64,000 bases of DNA from Limanda limanda (GCF_963576545.1 NC_083648.1:24773042-24837041); one strand, 5' to 3'. Shown: positions 12,094 through 25,422, numbered from the stretch's first letter. Notes: generated by a model from the sequence alone, not told the origin. A program made the numbers and translations.

Positions 12094-12431
12094 TTAAAGA
12101 TGGTGGGTAAGATTTAGGTGAAAAGGATCTAATGGCAGAAATTTTATATGAAATAATCCTAGTGATGTTTGCACTAGGCTGTAATCATCAAAATTGCATG
12201 AATTGTTGTTTTCTTTACCTTAGAACGTGACCTTTATATTTCAATGAGGAGCATCTTTTCTCTATGGAGGCCGCCATGTTTTTTACAGTAGTCGAAACAC
12301 TTTTTTTAGTTTTTATGACAACTGAAGCCTACCACAGGTTCTCTTTCGTGTTTGGAAGGGGATGGGAAGCTGAGGGGTATTCAGCTGCAACTTGCAACTT
12401 CACCATTAAAATCTACACACTGAACCTTTAA
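12094..12431. mobile_element. TTAA-ended MITE of a percomorph-type family
   Basis: The left end reads TTAAAGATGGTGGGTAAGAT and the right end, reverse-complemented, TTAAAGGTTCAGTGTGTAGA, giving imperfect inverted termini with TTAA at both edges. Inside are motifs I associate with a very abundant percomorph MITE: GGCCGCCATGTTTTTTACAG, TTGGAAGGGG, GGGGTATTCAGCTG. At 338 bp it is non-autonomous with no ORF. TTAA termini fit a TTAA target duplication; the superfamily is not assignable by eye. The left terminus is the more decayed. Confidence 0.65.
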
Positions 12432-12434
12432 GCT

Positions 12435-15400
12435 TTTATGAATGTCATGATGTAGAGACGTCCGAAACCTTTGACTCTACATAAACATCTATTATGCAAG
12501 ATCCAAGACACTAAAACTTGACACTATACTGAAACTAGGTGGCGTTTTCAGCCATGTTCAACTCATGAATGTAAATTTTAAATACATTTGGTAATAAATG
12601 TAATAATTTAGTTCACAGCTCAAAATCAGTCAAGTGCAGTTAGTACAATTTGTAGGAAATGTAATAAAAACCTGATCAATAACTTGAAAAATGTTCTCAG
12701 AAAACACCAAATATGTTAATTTTCATTTCCTCATTAATTTGTTTTCCCATCTGAATATCAGCAGCACTCTGTAAGGTTATAGGGGAACGTCATTGGTCTT
12801 GGTTTATTTAAATAGTGTGTTCGTCACCACAATGTAATTGAAAAAAGAAATTAGTTCTATAAGACACCATTGGATTTAAAAGGTAAAACAGTAAATTTAG
12901 TTTTTCAGGTATTACTATCAATTTTTTTGTTTAGTTTTTTGTCCTCTGTCAAGCTTTCCTCGGCACCATACTGAGAATCACAGCAACATCATACTAGAGA
13001 CCCAGTCCAACAAATCTCTTTCACATTCAGCTAATCCTGCCTTTAACACTGTGTGTATTCCACTTTCTAAAGCACCACTGCCATTATGCCACACTAAACA
13101 ATGGCTTCCTATCAGCCCTCGAGACCCACTGCACTCAAAATCCATTTTCTGTCACACACTGACATTACTTGAACACCTTTTTGTTCCAGCCAGTACAATA
13201 CACTCACAATACAGTCACTCTGCAACAAAGCCCGGCTCTTACTTGAACTTAAGTACAACACTATGCATTAAAAGGTACTGGCTGTAATGAGTCCAAATAG
13301 GTGCCATTATAAAACAGCACTCTTGAGTGGACTTTCAATGGGTGAGCTGTGTGAGTGTCTCTATTAAAAACTCTAAAGCCATTCATTCAAGAGCACTGAG
13401 GCAGAGTGTAGAGCAGCCCAGTGAGGGAAACTCAGCTCCTCAGCTAATGAGCTCACTTGCATTACTTATAGGACAGATAATTGGTCGAAGCACACCTCTC
13501 TTAATTTCTCATCTTGCTATGAGTAAATTGAGTCGGTCTTTGTTCCTCTTTTCAATTACTCACACTCTCTCCCTCTTCGTGTTCTCCCCTCCCTGTCAGT
13601 TTCCCTCCCTCCCCCTCCACTTCTAAATCCCTTATTTTTGACATTCTTTGGAAAATGAAGGATTGAAAAGCCTTGCTTTGCCTCACGCAGTGTGAAGTGT
13701 CAATAAAAGTGAACCATCACAGCACCGTCTGAACTATTGAGGTGCAGACACGCTGTGTTTCAGTGTTCTCCTCTTTTACTGATGTGTGGTATTCGTTCTG
13801 CAGTACTCCATCAAAAACTCGCACACTAATGAGTTTTACTTTTGTGATATTGCTCCTTGTTTTGAGCTGTTTAATCGTGTTATCAACATATCTCTGAAAT
13901 TAGTGTGTGCAAAATTTTTATAGCAGAAGGTGAAACCACCAGATCAAGAATCAGTTTGATACTTCTCATGTTTATAAGCATTAATAAACATTCCCTTTAA
14001 TATATCATATATCATTAAATACTGCATTTTTTATTTTACCACAAGAGAGACGCTTTCTTGAGAGACTCAAACAAAAATGTTGACAAAAGGCCCACGAGAG
14101 AAATAATTAGAATCCCACCCCCCTGCAGATCTGCCTGCATCCTATTTTATAGGATTGTCTAACTGAGCAGTGATGTAGTTGTGTAACACACGTACTGCCA
14201 TGTATTTTGGACTCTTGCCTCTTTTAGCTTTGGGAGACTTGGAGAGACAAGGGCCGACAAATGAAGGGCGTATTTCGCTCCCCCATCGTACACATTAAGA
14301 GAAGCAAGGGGAGGGTGAACAGCTATTGGCTGGTCCAGTGTGGGCCTGCTGACTGGAGGACTTCAGCGCTGCGGGGAATCTGCCGTTCGACTGCCTGCAG
14401 GGCTGTCAGCTGTCACTCTGACTTGTCTCTGCCTCTGTCTCTCTCGAACACACACACACAAACACACACTTACCTCAAGGTCGGATGTCAAAGCACATCA
14501 GGGGGCTGTTGCAGACGTGTGGACTAACTAACATTTACTGCTGTGCACTGGGATGGCTGAATATATCAAGAGTTCTTCATACATGTGCCAGTTTTTTTAC
14601 TTTAATTAGTGTGTCCTTCATCATGGGGTATTTACTGGATAAAGAATGGATTTAATGAACAAATAAGTGTAAGGGTATTTTAGTTAATTTCCTGCAAAGC
14701 TTTAAAGACATTTTATGGAACTGAATATCTGGCAAATGCATACATTTTTTTTTAAACAGTCTTGGTTTGCCTTACGGGTTTGAAATACTAAAGGTGTACA
14801 TTTCTAATGATATTTCAAGTCTTATTTAGTTTTTTGAGAATTTTTTAGGAGAAGTGAGCTTGAATTGAACCCTTCTTGTACTGAGTCAATGCAAATGCAT
14901 AACAAAGTCAAATCCTTACGTCTTCTTTTTCACATTTCTGTCGGCCACGGGGTAGCTGAATTGGAAAAGCCATCTGTCCAGGCCTAGAGGAATGGAACAT
15001 AGCTTTTTCTTTGGCAGATCCTCGACACGATATTGACCCCAGTGATGTTTCCAATTAGAGGCTAGTTTGCTTTAAAAAGGAACGTCTCTCTTGGGAGTTA
15101 GAGTGGTTTCTTTCAGCCTCCAGGCAGCAACTTCTCTCCACACAGCGACTATTGTCAAACACAGCTTTTTCAAACCATGTCTTTCCCCCCCTTTTTTCAT
15201 TTTCAATTGCCAAACTGCATCACCCTTCAAAATGAAAGAGTGGCCTGAGCAGGCCATTCATAGGAGTGGCCACACACTGTGTTTGCATGTGTGTGTGTGC
15301 GCGCGTGCACGCCTCGAACAGCTTATCTTGCTGACATCATAAAGTGCTGGCAGCTGTAAGAGTTACATTCCCTACCAAAGAGGCATATTGTTAACCTAAA

Positions 15401-16920
15401 GCACTAAACATCAGGATCTGTCTTTCTACATTAGTCTTTACCAGCTTACAGCGAATGTGACAGAATCCAAACTTAAGTATGAATAAAAGCACATACACAC
15501 ATCTGCCGTACAAACACATGCATAATAATTGACTTTTGTTGTCAGAGCAAAAAAAGCCTGAAGAACAAAACAGAGGTTTTAAAGTAGCAACTCTCAAAGA
15601 AACAACAGTGGGTTTGGAACACGATGAGACACATCAAATGTCATACCTAACATCCACGGTTAGGGGGAAGACCTCACACAAATGTAAAAACAGGTGGTTA
15701 AATCAAAACAAATATACTATATTTACTTTTATTCTGGTTCTCACAGTAGTTATGAGGATAATACATGCCAAATTTATATAAAATTAAATATTAAAATGTA
15801 TTTTTTGGGATATTTGATACCTTTTTATTGGATAGGTGACAAGATAGATGACATACAATTAGATGAAAACACAGAAAAGGAATGTCACCACATTTATCAT
15901 TTATTCTATAGCAGAGTAAATAAGGTAGTCTATGTGCTAATAACGTTCTGTTTTTGTCCATTACTTATAAATGCAATAAAATCTGTGTTTTTCCATTAAT
16001 CCACACACAATTGCCCGTTGTCTACATGACTGTTTGAAATGGTTTGTCTGTGAAACTGTAAAAGTGACAGTAGTAATTGAGCTGCAGCAAGTAAAGACCT
16101 ACTGCAGCACTGAAGCCACCACTGCTCCAAACAGAGCCAGTAATCTGTTTATTTAATGTTCAGTGATATCACTGTCGTGTATGCAGCTGCCACTGCCACT
16201 CTGCTCTGGTTACCTGTTTATGCAAAGTTTATGCATATTTAACGTAGCCTGTGTCCAAATCGCACCAAATTCAACACTGCACTTCCTTGGGCCTTTAAAA
16301 ATGACCATGCCAAGTGTGAGACCAATTAGATTAATGATTCTTGACATATTCATTACACAGAAAGAGATTCCTAGAATTATTTTAGATACAGATGTAAATA
16401 TTACAGAAGTAGCTGTTTATAGTATTTATCTGTGTGGATGAGTGAGCAGTGGGAGAAACCACAAAGTGATCATCTTACTTTTAATTTATCTATAAAATCG
16501 TCTGTGATGTTAGTTTTCAGAAAACAAGCTAGTCTGTAAACTGCGTAGGTGCAGAAGTTATTATTCCTATGGTTTTCTGGCAGTGAGACCGTTCTATGAG
16601 GACTGAGAAAAAAGTTATCTCTTACAATCACATCTGGATCCAAGACAAATGAAGGACAAATATAAATGGAACCACTCTCATGGCTCAGTGAGATACTTAA
16701 ATCGAAATGAGCCACTGTATCTTACACTGGGTGCAAAGTGGAACCAAGAATAATGAAGCTGTCTTCGCTATTTTAGCAAAGAAGCATGGACGCTAGACAA
16801 TGTTAGCATTCAAATAACATACTGCAGGAAATGCAAAGGCACTGAAATGGTTTTCAGAATTTCTGTAAACGTCAGACATTATATTACAACTCATTGACTC
16901 ATGAGCCTAGTAAGACCCAA
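12435..16920. other. Long gene-free stretch
   Basis: No conserved exon or named element recognised. Pyrimidine-rich tracts lie at about 13545-13625 and 14425-14470 (CA-rich), and a short TG/CG run at 15285-15310. Open frames around 13051, 13327 and 14261 follow low-complexity composition and carry no recognisable domain. Confidence 0.5.
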
Positions 16921-16926
16921 GTCAAA

Positions 16927-17390
16927 GGCCCGATCCCATTTCACCCCTTGGCCGTACTCCTTGTTTTCGAGGGTTATCTTACCCCTTGAAACTGAGTCAC
17001 AAGGGCTAGTGGTTTAAATCTTCCCCTTCTAATTGGGACAGCCCTTCAAGAAGCATTAGTCGTCGCCAAAACCCGACACGTCATCAGTAGTTGTCGATGT
17101 AAACAGTCGAGACAGTTTTGACGGGGACGTCATTGTGATGACATTGTTGAGATCTTAAATAAACCAATGCTGTTGTTTGCAGTTAATAAAGTGACAAACC
17201 TATAATATCCAAATAACATCTATGCTAATGCAGGTTGATCAATGGCATTTGAAATTGAAAAGCTTGGCTGCTCTGCATTATTTCACAAATGAATCAAAAG
17301 CAAAACCCCCAAGCCAGTAGCCCTACCTATCTCTACACATGAACGCGTAAACGAAGGGAAAAGGGCTAAGGGGTGAAATGGGATTGGGCC
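16927..17390. mobile_element. 464-bp MITE with about 30-bp inverted termini and CAAA flanks
   Basis: The left end reads GGCCCGATCCCATTTCACCC then CTTGGCC. The right end reverse-complemented reads GGCCCAATCCCATTTCACCC then CTTAGCC, so there are about 27 bp with only two mismatches. Both outer edges are followed by CAAA (16923-16926 and 17391-17394), a candidate 4-bp target duplication. There is no ORF, so it is non-autonomous. I do not assign a superfamily; a 4-bp duplication excludes Tc1 (TA) and hAT (8 bp). Confidence 0.8.
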
Positions 17391-17394
17391 CAAA

Positions 17395-18265
17395 TGTCTC
17401 CTGTTAAAAAAGGCCCTTTGCTTTAGCAAGTCTTTGCACAAACATGTCAAACCCACACATGTCATTTCAGTTGTTATATCTGTTCTAAGGATTGCATTGG
17501 TGTGCAACAATTATTGTCACATGGACTCTGAGCTTCTAGATTTTAGGCAGGGAAAGACCTTTGTTTATTAAGAATATGCTCTTATTTCTGTGGTTATAAG
17601 AATTGAACATGTTATTTGTAAATTATTGTGTTATTGGTTCAAATGAACCAGTGTGGGTAAGAAACAATCTTCTTTGTTAAGGTCTGATTTCTTGTTGATT
17701 AAACCATCCACCTTGAGCTACTCCCTAAGACTAACTTTGCACTTTATAGTAACTGCCTGTAAAGATAAAGGAAAACAGTGTTACTAATCACTAACAGCAC
17801 AGAAACAACCAAAATCAAGCTGCAGATTTAAGAAAGCAGAGGAACACTCTGAGCCACTGTTCGCCATGAGCTGAATGAGCTGAGGACTTTGATTATGGCT
17901 GTGTGAGTATTCACACATGAATAATGCAGACATGCTTGTTGACATCTCATTAATTGATAGGATCCGGGCTTGCCACCTTCAACCTTCTTGTCATAGATAA
18001 ATGGGAGAATGAAGTGCTGTGTGTTGAAGATGAAACTGCATTCACAGACATACACACGCACCACGGCTTCAGGGGGCATTTCATTGATTCTATTATAGCC
18101 TTAACCAATTCTACGACTTGCATAACCCTAACCGTAGCTTTAGCAAAATGTATTAAATTGCTATATGAGGACTTGCATTTTGTCCTCATAAAAAGGGCAA
18201 GTCTTAGATTCCCTTTAAAATGACCAATACCTGGACCGTGCAAACACACACACACATGTACACAT

Positions 18266-18309
<44 letters not shown>

Positions 18310-18740
18310 GTAATCTCCTTCTGATGGACTATTCCTAATGCAGTGCTACTTTCTGGTTATGGCACAGATGTACCAAATGTATTAGTCGTGTTATGGTGGG
18401 TTGGCAGGTAGATCAGTTTGCTGAATGATTTACTGCTCCAGTGGTAAAATAAACCATTTACTCTGGCTTTTACCAGTTGGATAATGTGAGTGCCTGATAT
18501 GGGGGGAATATCTATTTCATATAATAAATTAATTTTTGTATCAGAGTTGGATGGAGTTCATCGTCATGGCTAAAACACACAATGCTCATTCACCCAGAGG
18601 TTCCAGCATACATAGGGAAGGCAGATGACTTCAGATGCCAAAAATGCTAATTGGGAGAAGAAAATTGCCTCAGGCATTAAATTTGTTCATACGTAAAAAA
18701 ACACAACAGAAAATAACACAACATGCCTCCATATGTTTAA
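17395..18740. other. Gene-free stretch with a CA microsatellite
   Basis: No gene recognised. Apart from the CA array at 18241-18306 I see nothing nameable. Confidence 0.5.
18241..18306. repeat. (CA)n microsatellite
   Basis: CA repeats interrupted twice by ATGTACACATGTA near the left end, then a pure run of about 20 units. The Val-Cys-rich minus-strand ORF across it is an artefact. Confidence 0.95.
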
Positions 18741-19130
18741 GCCCAAAAGTCTGCTGATATCTTCTACATTTATGGACTGTCGGAAATGCTAATGTCCGCA
18801 AGCTTAGCCACTTCTGGTGGACTTTAAGGTTTAACACACGGAGGAGATTACCTTGTTTCGAGTCGAATGTGTATGTGGGGACTTGCAGACATTTTGATGA
18901 CAACACAAAAGCACTTTGGAGGATTGTTATGTTTTTTTTCTGTTGTTTTTTTTTACTTCTGAAGATAGGTCACCAATGTCCTCAATTATATTGGATGTGG
19001 CTGCTACACTGTTTATCCCTGAAACTCCAAAAGTGTTTTTTGGACTCAATCAATTCACCCACCCTTCCATCAGCATAGGGGTGAGTAGATAATGAGTGAA
19101 TTTTCATTTTTGGGTGAACTTTCTTTTTAA
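18740..19130. mobile_element. Right portion of a TTAA-ended DNA transposon or MITE
   Basis: The segment ends GAATTTTCATTTTTGGGTGA then ACTTTCTTTTTAA, the terminal wording of a DNA-transposon family I know from many fish. Upstream are CTGAAACTCCAAAAGTG, CCCACCCTTCCATCAGCATA and GGGGTGAGTAGATAATGAG, which fit the interior of the same family. I cannot find the matching left terminus, so the left boundary is approximate and the copy may be truncated. Confidence 0.5.
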
Positions 19131-19134
19131 GAAT

Positions 19135-21823
19135 GGATTTTGGCTTTGTGAACCCCGTTTTCCACAGAGAGAATCAGTCAAGCATTAATTATTAGCGAAA
19201 CGTTTATGTTAAAGTTCAAATCCTTATATATTGGTTAGAGAAATTTATAAAAAACATTCTCAATCTCAGCCAAATGTCTTGTAGACACTACAGGATCTGT
19301 TCAAACTACAGGGGTGTAGAAAATAAACAAACAGTTGAATTGAGAACCATGTGCACAATGTGAACACAGTAATTCATCAGCTCACATTTTGCCGGATGAG
19401 TCCGCACAAACTAAATTAAAATAACCATTTGATCAAGAAGTTGCACCATCCTACAACATGGCAGAAGACACTTTACACAAGGATTTGGAAACAAACTGTT
19501 GTGATCTCTTAAGCTCTCAAGGTGCAGTGGGTAGATGTGTCTCATTATGTGATCGAAAACTACGGCCTGATAGGACGCCTGAGGGCAAGGATTAGTTTTT
19601 GCCTGTTGTGTAATTTGGCCATTTGGGATCCAGTTGTTTTCGTTTCAAGAATGTCATAGATGGATACAAATCCAAATGAAATTCATGGAGTCATGTTAGT
19701 GCATTTCCATGTAAGCAGTGGTATAGTGGTGCCTCAAATAGTGTATATATATATATATATATGTACACACACACACAGAATGAAATGTAAAACTGCTCTT
19801 GCATATTTAGTTGCCTTTGGTTAATCAGGAGGTCAGGTTAAGGGCAGGTGATATTTTTTTTACACAAAGACAAACCAAGAAATGACCCAACCTACTTTCC
19901 ATGTGATTGGCTTGCTCTGCTATTCTTATCCTTACCAACCAATCAGTAGAAGAGCACACATTTAGTAACCAAAGCTTCTCACAACAAGGCTCAGACATTG
20001 ACAAGGAAGCCAAGGGCAACTTTCACTGATCTTCGCAAAACTCATAAACTCTATTTGCAACATCCTACCTTCCACAAGGAAGCATTGTGGCTGATGAAGC
20101 ATAGTTTTGGTCTGATATTCTGGTGCTAGCGAGACACCTAGTAGAGTATTTAATGTACGACATTTAAGTAAATCAGATGAATAAGATTGAATGTATGTTA
20201 AAGGAAATGTGCATTTACATTTACATCATCTAGCTGGATCATGTCTCTAACCCCCTTGGACACAAGCACAAAGAGATTACAGTCCTCCTTGAATGCTTCT
20301 TGGAAACATTACACTGTGCATTTTGAGATCTGATACTTATCCAGTCAGCCTAAGATGCATGGAGTGACTTGTAATTGTAGATGTAATATTTGTAACTTTG
20401 GACACCACATCCCACTACCCCAGTTACTCTTGGCAATGTGTTGGGTGATGAAATTACAATCAGATCTTGACCACATGAAGATACATGCGTAGCAGTCATC
20501 TCCTAAATCTTCATACTCATAGATGTTATGAAGAAAAGAGCCATCCAAAAACAAGCAAACACAGTGAAGCAGCTTCATGTTTTCTTTCAGTTTATGTAAC
20601 TGAGCAGATTGCAATTGATTCATCACTCGTTATGTGTGCCTAGAGGCTTAGGTATAATTTGAATTATGTCAAAATCACATCTAGGTACAATATAGATGTG
20701 AAAAGCAAGTTCAAACCAGGTTTAAAATGTCCCATCTAATATAAGTTGATATCTGCTTTTAGTGGTGCAAATTCCAACAACAAAGTGGCAATTAATCAAT
20801 GTACCACAAACCAACAAATGGGGCCCCACTGCAGTTGTCTGGTTAGTAACACATGCCTGTTCAGGACCACTATTTTGAAGATTTTACTAAGTCTGTTTTG
20901 AACACCATAATAATAAAATTCCCACCACTGTTTCACACTTAATAATTCATCCTTCTCTACAAACAGGATTGAGGAAAACTCTTCTCAGTGCGTTCACACT
21001 GTAAAACATGCTGGCAAAATTCCCCCAAGACTAATGCTGATACTGTTGCCATGCTTCGGTTCAGATGAGACTGATATGAATTTTCATCAGTGTGAATTCA
21101 CCAAATCAAATACATATCTTCATCCTCACACTCATGTATAGTAATCTGATTGTATTAAATGTAAAGATGCAGATGAAGTACACTCATCATGACATCCACA
21201 ATCTGAGACTTAATTTAGAGGAATAGGAACTTTCTCAGTCAAGCAGGTTTAGATAGAATAAATTGATGGAATTAATGTGGGATTCGACAAAAAGCTCCAG
21301 CAGTGCTGAGTGTTAATACACAGAAGAGGAGAAGGCTGAAGGAGTGAGGCAACTCAACATCTCATCCCATCACAGCCAGGAGCTGACAGCTGTCAGTGTG
21401 CGGGAGGTGGCACTCATCTCCGTCTCTCAGATAAAAGTTCTCCCAACATCTTCTTTGAATATTTAATCCCGTATATAACTGCCAGGCCAGGACTTACTGC
21501 ACAGTCTTAAATAGAAGTCAATGTTTTTTTGTCTTTCAAGAATGTAACTTGTTACTTCAGCTGTTTCTCACAGAGATCAAGATGGCAAATCATAAAAAAG
21601 GAAAGCAGATGGAAAGAGGCCAATGGTACATTTAAAACAATCTCTTATTACTTATTCTCATAGTAGATTTTATGTTCATAGAAAATACAAAAATCATCAG
21701 TTCTAATGCATACATTTTAACGCATTTAAATGAGATTATTGGTTGTTTTTATTATTTTGATTGTAGAAAAATTGTCAGTGGCATGTGAATATGCTTAAAG
21801 GAGCTATTTCTAATGATAGAATT
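19135..21823. other. Gene-free stretch
   Basis: No gene or named element recognised. A short TA run (about 19742-19762) followed by CA repeats is the only simple repeat of note. Confidence 0.5.
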
Positions 21824-21826
21824 TAA

Positions 21827-23644
21827 AGCATTCTCCTTTCTACTCTGTCCTCCTCTCTTGACTCTCTCTGCCCTCTTATGTCACGACAGGTCCGCCAGTC
21901 CTCCCCAGCTCCGTGGTTGTCTGACTCGGTGCGTGCTGACAGAGCCACTATGAGAGCATCTGAAAGGAAATGGCGGAAATCTAAACACCTGGACGACCTA
22001 CTCGCTTATAAGTCTCTTCTCTCCTCCTCTTTTTCTGCCTCTATCTCCACAGCCAAAAGCACTTTTTACCAAACTACTATTCAATCCTCATTTTCTAACC
22101 CCAAAAAGCTCTTCTCCATCTTTTCCAACCTCCAGTCCCCCTCCTCCCTTCTACCAAGCCACTTTGTCAACTACTTTACAAAAAAGATTGATGACATAAG
22201 ATCTTCTTTTTCTGATCCTCCTTCTAGAACCACACTTCCATCAACTTCATCTTCATCCCCTTCGCTCTCCTCTTTCACCCCTCTGTCTCCCAATCAAGTT
22301 CTGACCTTAGTAACCTCTGCCCGCTCGACCACCTGCCCCCTTGACCCCATCCCTTCTCACATTCTCCAGTCTATTGCTCCTGACCTTCTTCCTTTTCTTA
22401 CTCATCTTATCAACAATTCCCTCTCAAATGGCTGTTTTCCTAATTCTCGGAAGGAGGCAAGAGTAAATCCTCTCCTGAAGAAACCCACCCTCGACCCGTC
22501 TGCAGTAAATAACTACAGACCTGTCTCTCTTCTTCCCTTTGTTTCCAAAACTCTCGAGCAAGCGATCTTTAATCAACTCTCCTCCTATCTGAACCACAAT
22601 AATCTTCTTGACCCTCGCCAGTCTGGTTTCAAGGCAGGTCACTCAACTGAGACTGCCCTCCTTGCTGTCTCTGAGCAACTTCACACTGCTAGAGCAGCTT
22701 CTCTCTCCTCTGTCCTTATCCTTCTAGACCTCTCTGCTGCATTTGACACAGTGAACCACCAGATCCTGATCTCATCCCTTCAGGACCTTGGTATCTCAGG
22801 CTCTGCTCTCTCCCTTCTCTCTTCCTACCTCAAAGACCGCACTTATCGGGTAACTTGGAGAGGATCTGTTTCTGAACCTTGTCCTCTCACTACTGGGGTC
22901 CCTCAAGGTTCTGTCCTGGGTCCTCTCCTCTTTTCTTTGTACACCAACACTCTCGGCTCTGTCATTCACTCACATGGCTTTTCCTACTATAGCTACGCTG
23001 ATGACACCCAACTAATCCTCTCTTTTCCCCGATCAGAAACACAGGTAGCAGCACGAATCTCTGCCTGTCTGACTGACATCTCTCAGTGGATGACCGCTCA
23101 CCACCTGAAGATTAACCTTGACAAGACTGAACTACTTTTCCTTCCAGGGACAAACTCTCCCACCCACGACCTGGCTATTAGCTTTGACAACTCCGTGCTA
23201 ACCCCGACTCAGACTGCTAGGAACCTGGGTGTGACACTCGACAGCCAACTCTCCCTTTCTGCCAACATTACTGCAACAACGCGGTCCTGTAGATTCATGC
23301 TTTACAACATCCTGAGAATACGCCCTCTTCTCACTCAGAAGGCGGTGCAGGTTCTGGTCCAGGCCCTGGTCATCTCACGTCTTGACTACTGTAACTCCCT
23401 CCTGGCAGGTCTACCTGCTACTGCCATCCGACCTTTGCAGCTCATCCAGAATGCAGCAACTCGACTGATTTTTAACCAACCTAAATTCACTCACACTACT
23501 CCGCTTCTCCGCTCCCTACACTGGCTGCCAGTAGCTGCCCGCATCCGGTTCAAAACACTAGTACTTGCGTACCATGCTGTGAACAGATCAGGTCCAGTTT
23601 ACATCCAGGACATGGTCATAGCACATACTTATAGCACTTTGTAG
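21827..23644 (+). pseudogene. L2 ORF2 reverse transcriptase, truncated at both ends
   Basis: An uninterrupted frame of about 600 codons; a methionine at 21878 is internal to the original ORF, and L2-like codons extend upstream to the insertion edge at 21831. Visible motifs are PWLSDSVRADR at the start, NNYRPVSLLPFVSKTLE, LDLSAAFDTVNHQI (catalytic Asp), GVPQGSVLGPLLFSLYTN and YADDTQLILSF (catalytic YADD), then the thumb motif NLGVTLDSQLSL. It would copy L2 RNA at a nicked target, but the apurinic-type endonuclease is absent. After GPVYIQDMV the frame jumps into what I recognise as L2 3' UTR and stops, so the conserved C-terminal region (normally over 100 residues) is deleted. The frame is nonetheless free of stops and frameshifts. 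Confidence 0.9.
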
Positions 23645-23774
23645 TTTTGCTTTATTTCGAAGAAATTGTACTGTCTTGATTCTTTTTGTTCTTGGTTTGT
23701 ACCCTCGGGGTTGAATGCACTTATTGTAAGTCGCTTTGGATAAAAGCGTCAGCTAAATGAAATGTAATGTAATG
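21831..23774 (+). mobile_element. 5'-truncated L2 (LINE-2) retrotransposon with 7-bp target duplication
   Basis: The insertion is flanked by TAAAGCA at 21824-21830 and 23775-23781, a clear 7-bp target duplication. The 3' end carries the standard fish L2 tail (ATTGTAAGTCGCTTTGGATA, AAAGCGTCAGCTAAATG, then ATGTA-type short repeats). The 5' end starts inside ORF2 just before the reverse-transcriptase region, so the endonuclease and promoter are missing, as usual for aborted reverse transcription. A second loss removes the C-terminal part of the ORF (junction near 23613). Its long open frame suggests a fairly recent insertion. Confidence 0.92.
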
Positions 23775-23950
23775 TAAAGCAGTTAATAAAGGTAGTGGGG
23801 TTACCTATGGCCTTTTTTTATCATTATTTTCTGTCATGCAGGCATATACAATATTTGAGCATGGAGAGTTTGGAGAATCTAAACTCACCTACTCTTACAC
23901 CTATATTATATTATATTCCCCTGCTGACTAATAATACCCAATGATAAGTG

Positions 23951-24760
23951 CACTGGCTTTAGAAAGTATTCTGACCTTTTTGCGCACTTCACTTTAATAT
24001 GGATAACATTACAATTTGTACCCATTCATTTACACCATGGGTAACCAAACCCATTTTCACTTTGTCATTATTGGTTTATTCATTAAAAACTAAAAAAAAT
24101 ATTTAATTTACAAAAAGTCAATAACCAATGCTTTGTAGAAGTCTTGTTGGCAGCAGTTGCAGGGTCTTCTTGAGTAAGTCTCTACAAGCTTTGCACCTTT
24201 TAAGTTTATCCCATTCTTCCTGCCAGATCCTCTCAAGCTCATATTAGGTGGGATGTATCTAAACTTTAATAATGCGGTATTTCGAAAGATGTTTTATCAG
24301 ATTAGAGTCTTGGTTTTGTCTGGTCACAGACGTTTCCTGAAGCCAACTCATCATTTATTGCTTACTTTGAGTCATTGTTGTGCTGAAAGGTGATTAATTG
24401 GCCCAGTTTCAGTATCTTCACTGTGGTGCACAACATGATGCTGACATCACCGTGCGTCGCTGTAGGGTTGGTATTAGATGGTTGACGACCAGAACCTGGT
24501 GACATAGCATTTGGAGTTCTGCTGAAAGTGTTGTCGTGTTTGTTCTTGATCCATAAGAACAGATACACGTTCCCCTCTGCCAGCTTCTCTGAAGCTTTCC
24601 TAAAGTGACCATTGGGTACTTGATCACTTCACCAGACCTAAGGCCTTATTGACTTGAACTCGAGGAAAAGTCCAGGTGGTTTCTAAATATCTCCCATTCC
24701 TCAGTTAATGAGGCCACTGAGCGCTTGGAAATACCCTCAGATTTGAAAAAATGAAACCAT
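23951..24760 (-). mobile_element. Decayed Tc1-like transposon
   Basis: The left edge reads CACTGGCTTTAGAAAGTATTCTGACC, close to the terminus of a Tc1-like fish family. On the minus strand, broken frames give pieces of a Tc1 transposase: IKYPMVTLGKLQRS (24590s), GSGRQPSNTNPTATHGDVS (24480s), and a LERIWQEEWDKL-like stretch near 24220. Frames shift between pieces and no full DDE set survives. The matching right terminus was not found, so the copy is truncated and dead. Assignment is from recalled family sequence, not alignment. Confidence 0.65.
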
Positions 24761-24859
24761 GCCACAATTTTATCGCAACTTTATTGCGTTGCTTGGGATA
24801 GTGAGATATTGACTTTACAGTTAAAAATTCTAATAGTAATGAAGCTAGCGTAAGTTCAG

Positions 24860-25325
24860 TTAGGAAGACTTAACCTGCGGACGATTAGCTGATCGTGGGC
24901 GCTCCTAAATATCCAATCAGGCCGGGCGCGGTCTCTTTTAGCCAGTCATTCAGCAGCTGTCAAACTTTAAAAATCCCTTCTCCTCTCTTCCTCAGTCAGC
25001 CATCATTCAGCGACTCGCGCAACCCCTCCTCCAGTCTTTAAGGATATTCATCACCTCATCCGGATCCCGACCTCAACTGATCTGTGGATCATGTCAACGG
25101 ATCGAGGATTATAGCGGCACCCGATCATGGTGGCAGCTGATCGCGGACTAAAAATCTGCAAGACTGCCTGACAATATACTTATTACTTGTGGCATCCATC
25201 CTGGAAGAAGGATCCCTCGCATGCGGCTCTTCCTGAGGTTTCTACATTTTTCCCTGTCAAGGTTTTTTTTTGTAGTTTTTCCTTACCTTTGTAAGGGTTG
25301 AGGGCCGAGGATGTCACACTCATAA
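24860..25325 (+). repeat. RTE/SINE-like teleost retroposon copy (tail missing)
   Basis: The segment GGATCCCTCGCATGCGGCTC, TTCCTGAGGTTTCTACATTT, TTCCTTACCTTTGTAAGGGT, GAGGATGTCACA matches in order the reverse complement of 39770-39930, so the two are copies of one family. The left part has CGATCATGGTGGCAGCTGAT-type wording seen in many fish copies. Here the ATCA/TGAT tail is absent. No ORF; the class (SINE or 3' part of a LINE) is not settled by eye. Confidence 0.6.
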
Positions 25326-25422
25326 TATGTGCCTTCCAAAAAAACGTTTGACGATAAACCACCACCAGTGTAAAGACCCCGGGAGGTATTCCTGTTCGAT
25401 GCTCTGCTCCACCCCCTTCTAA

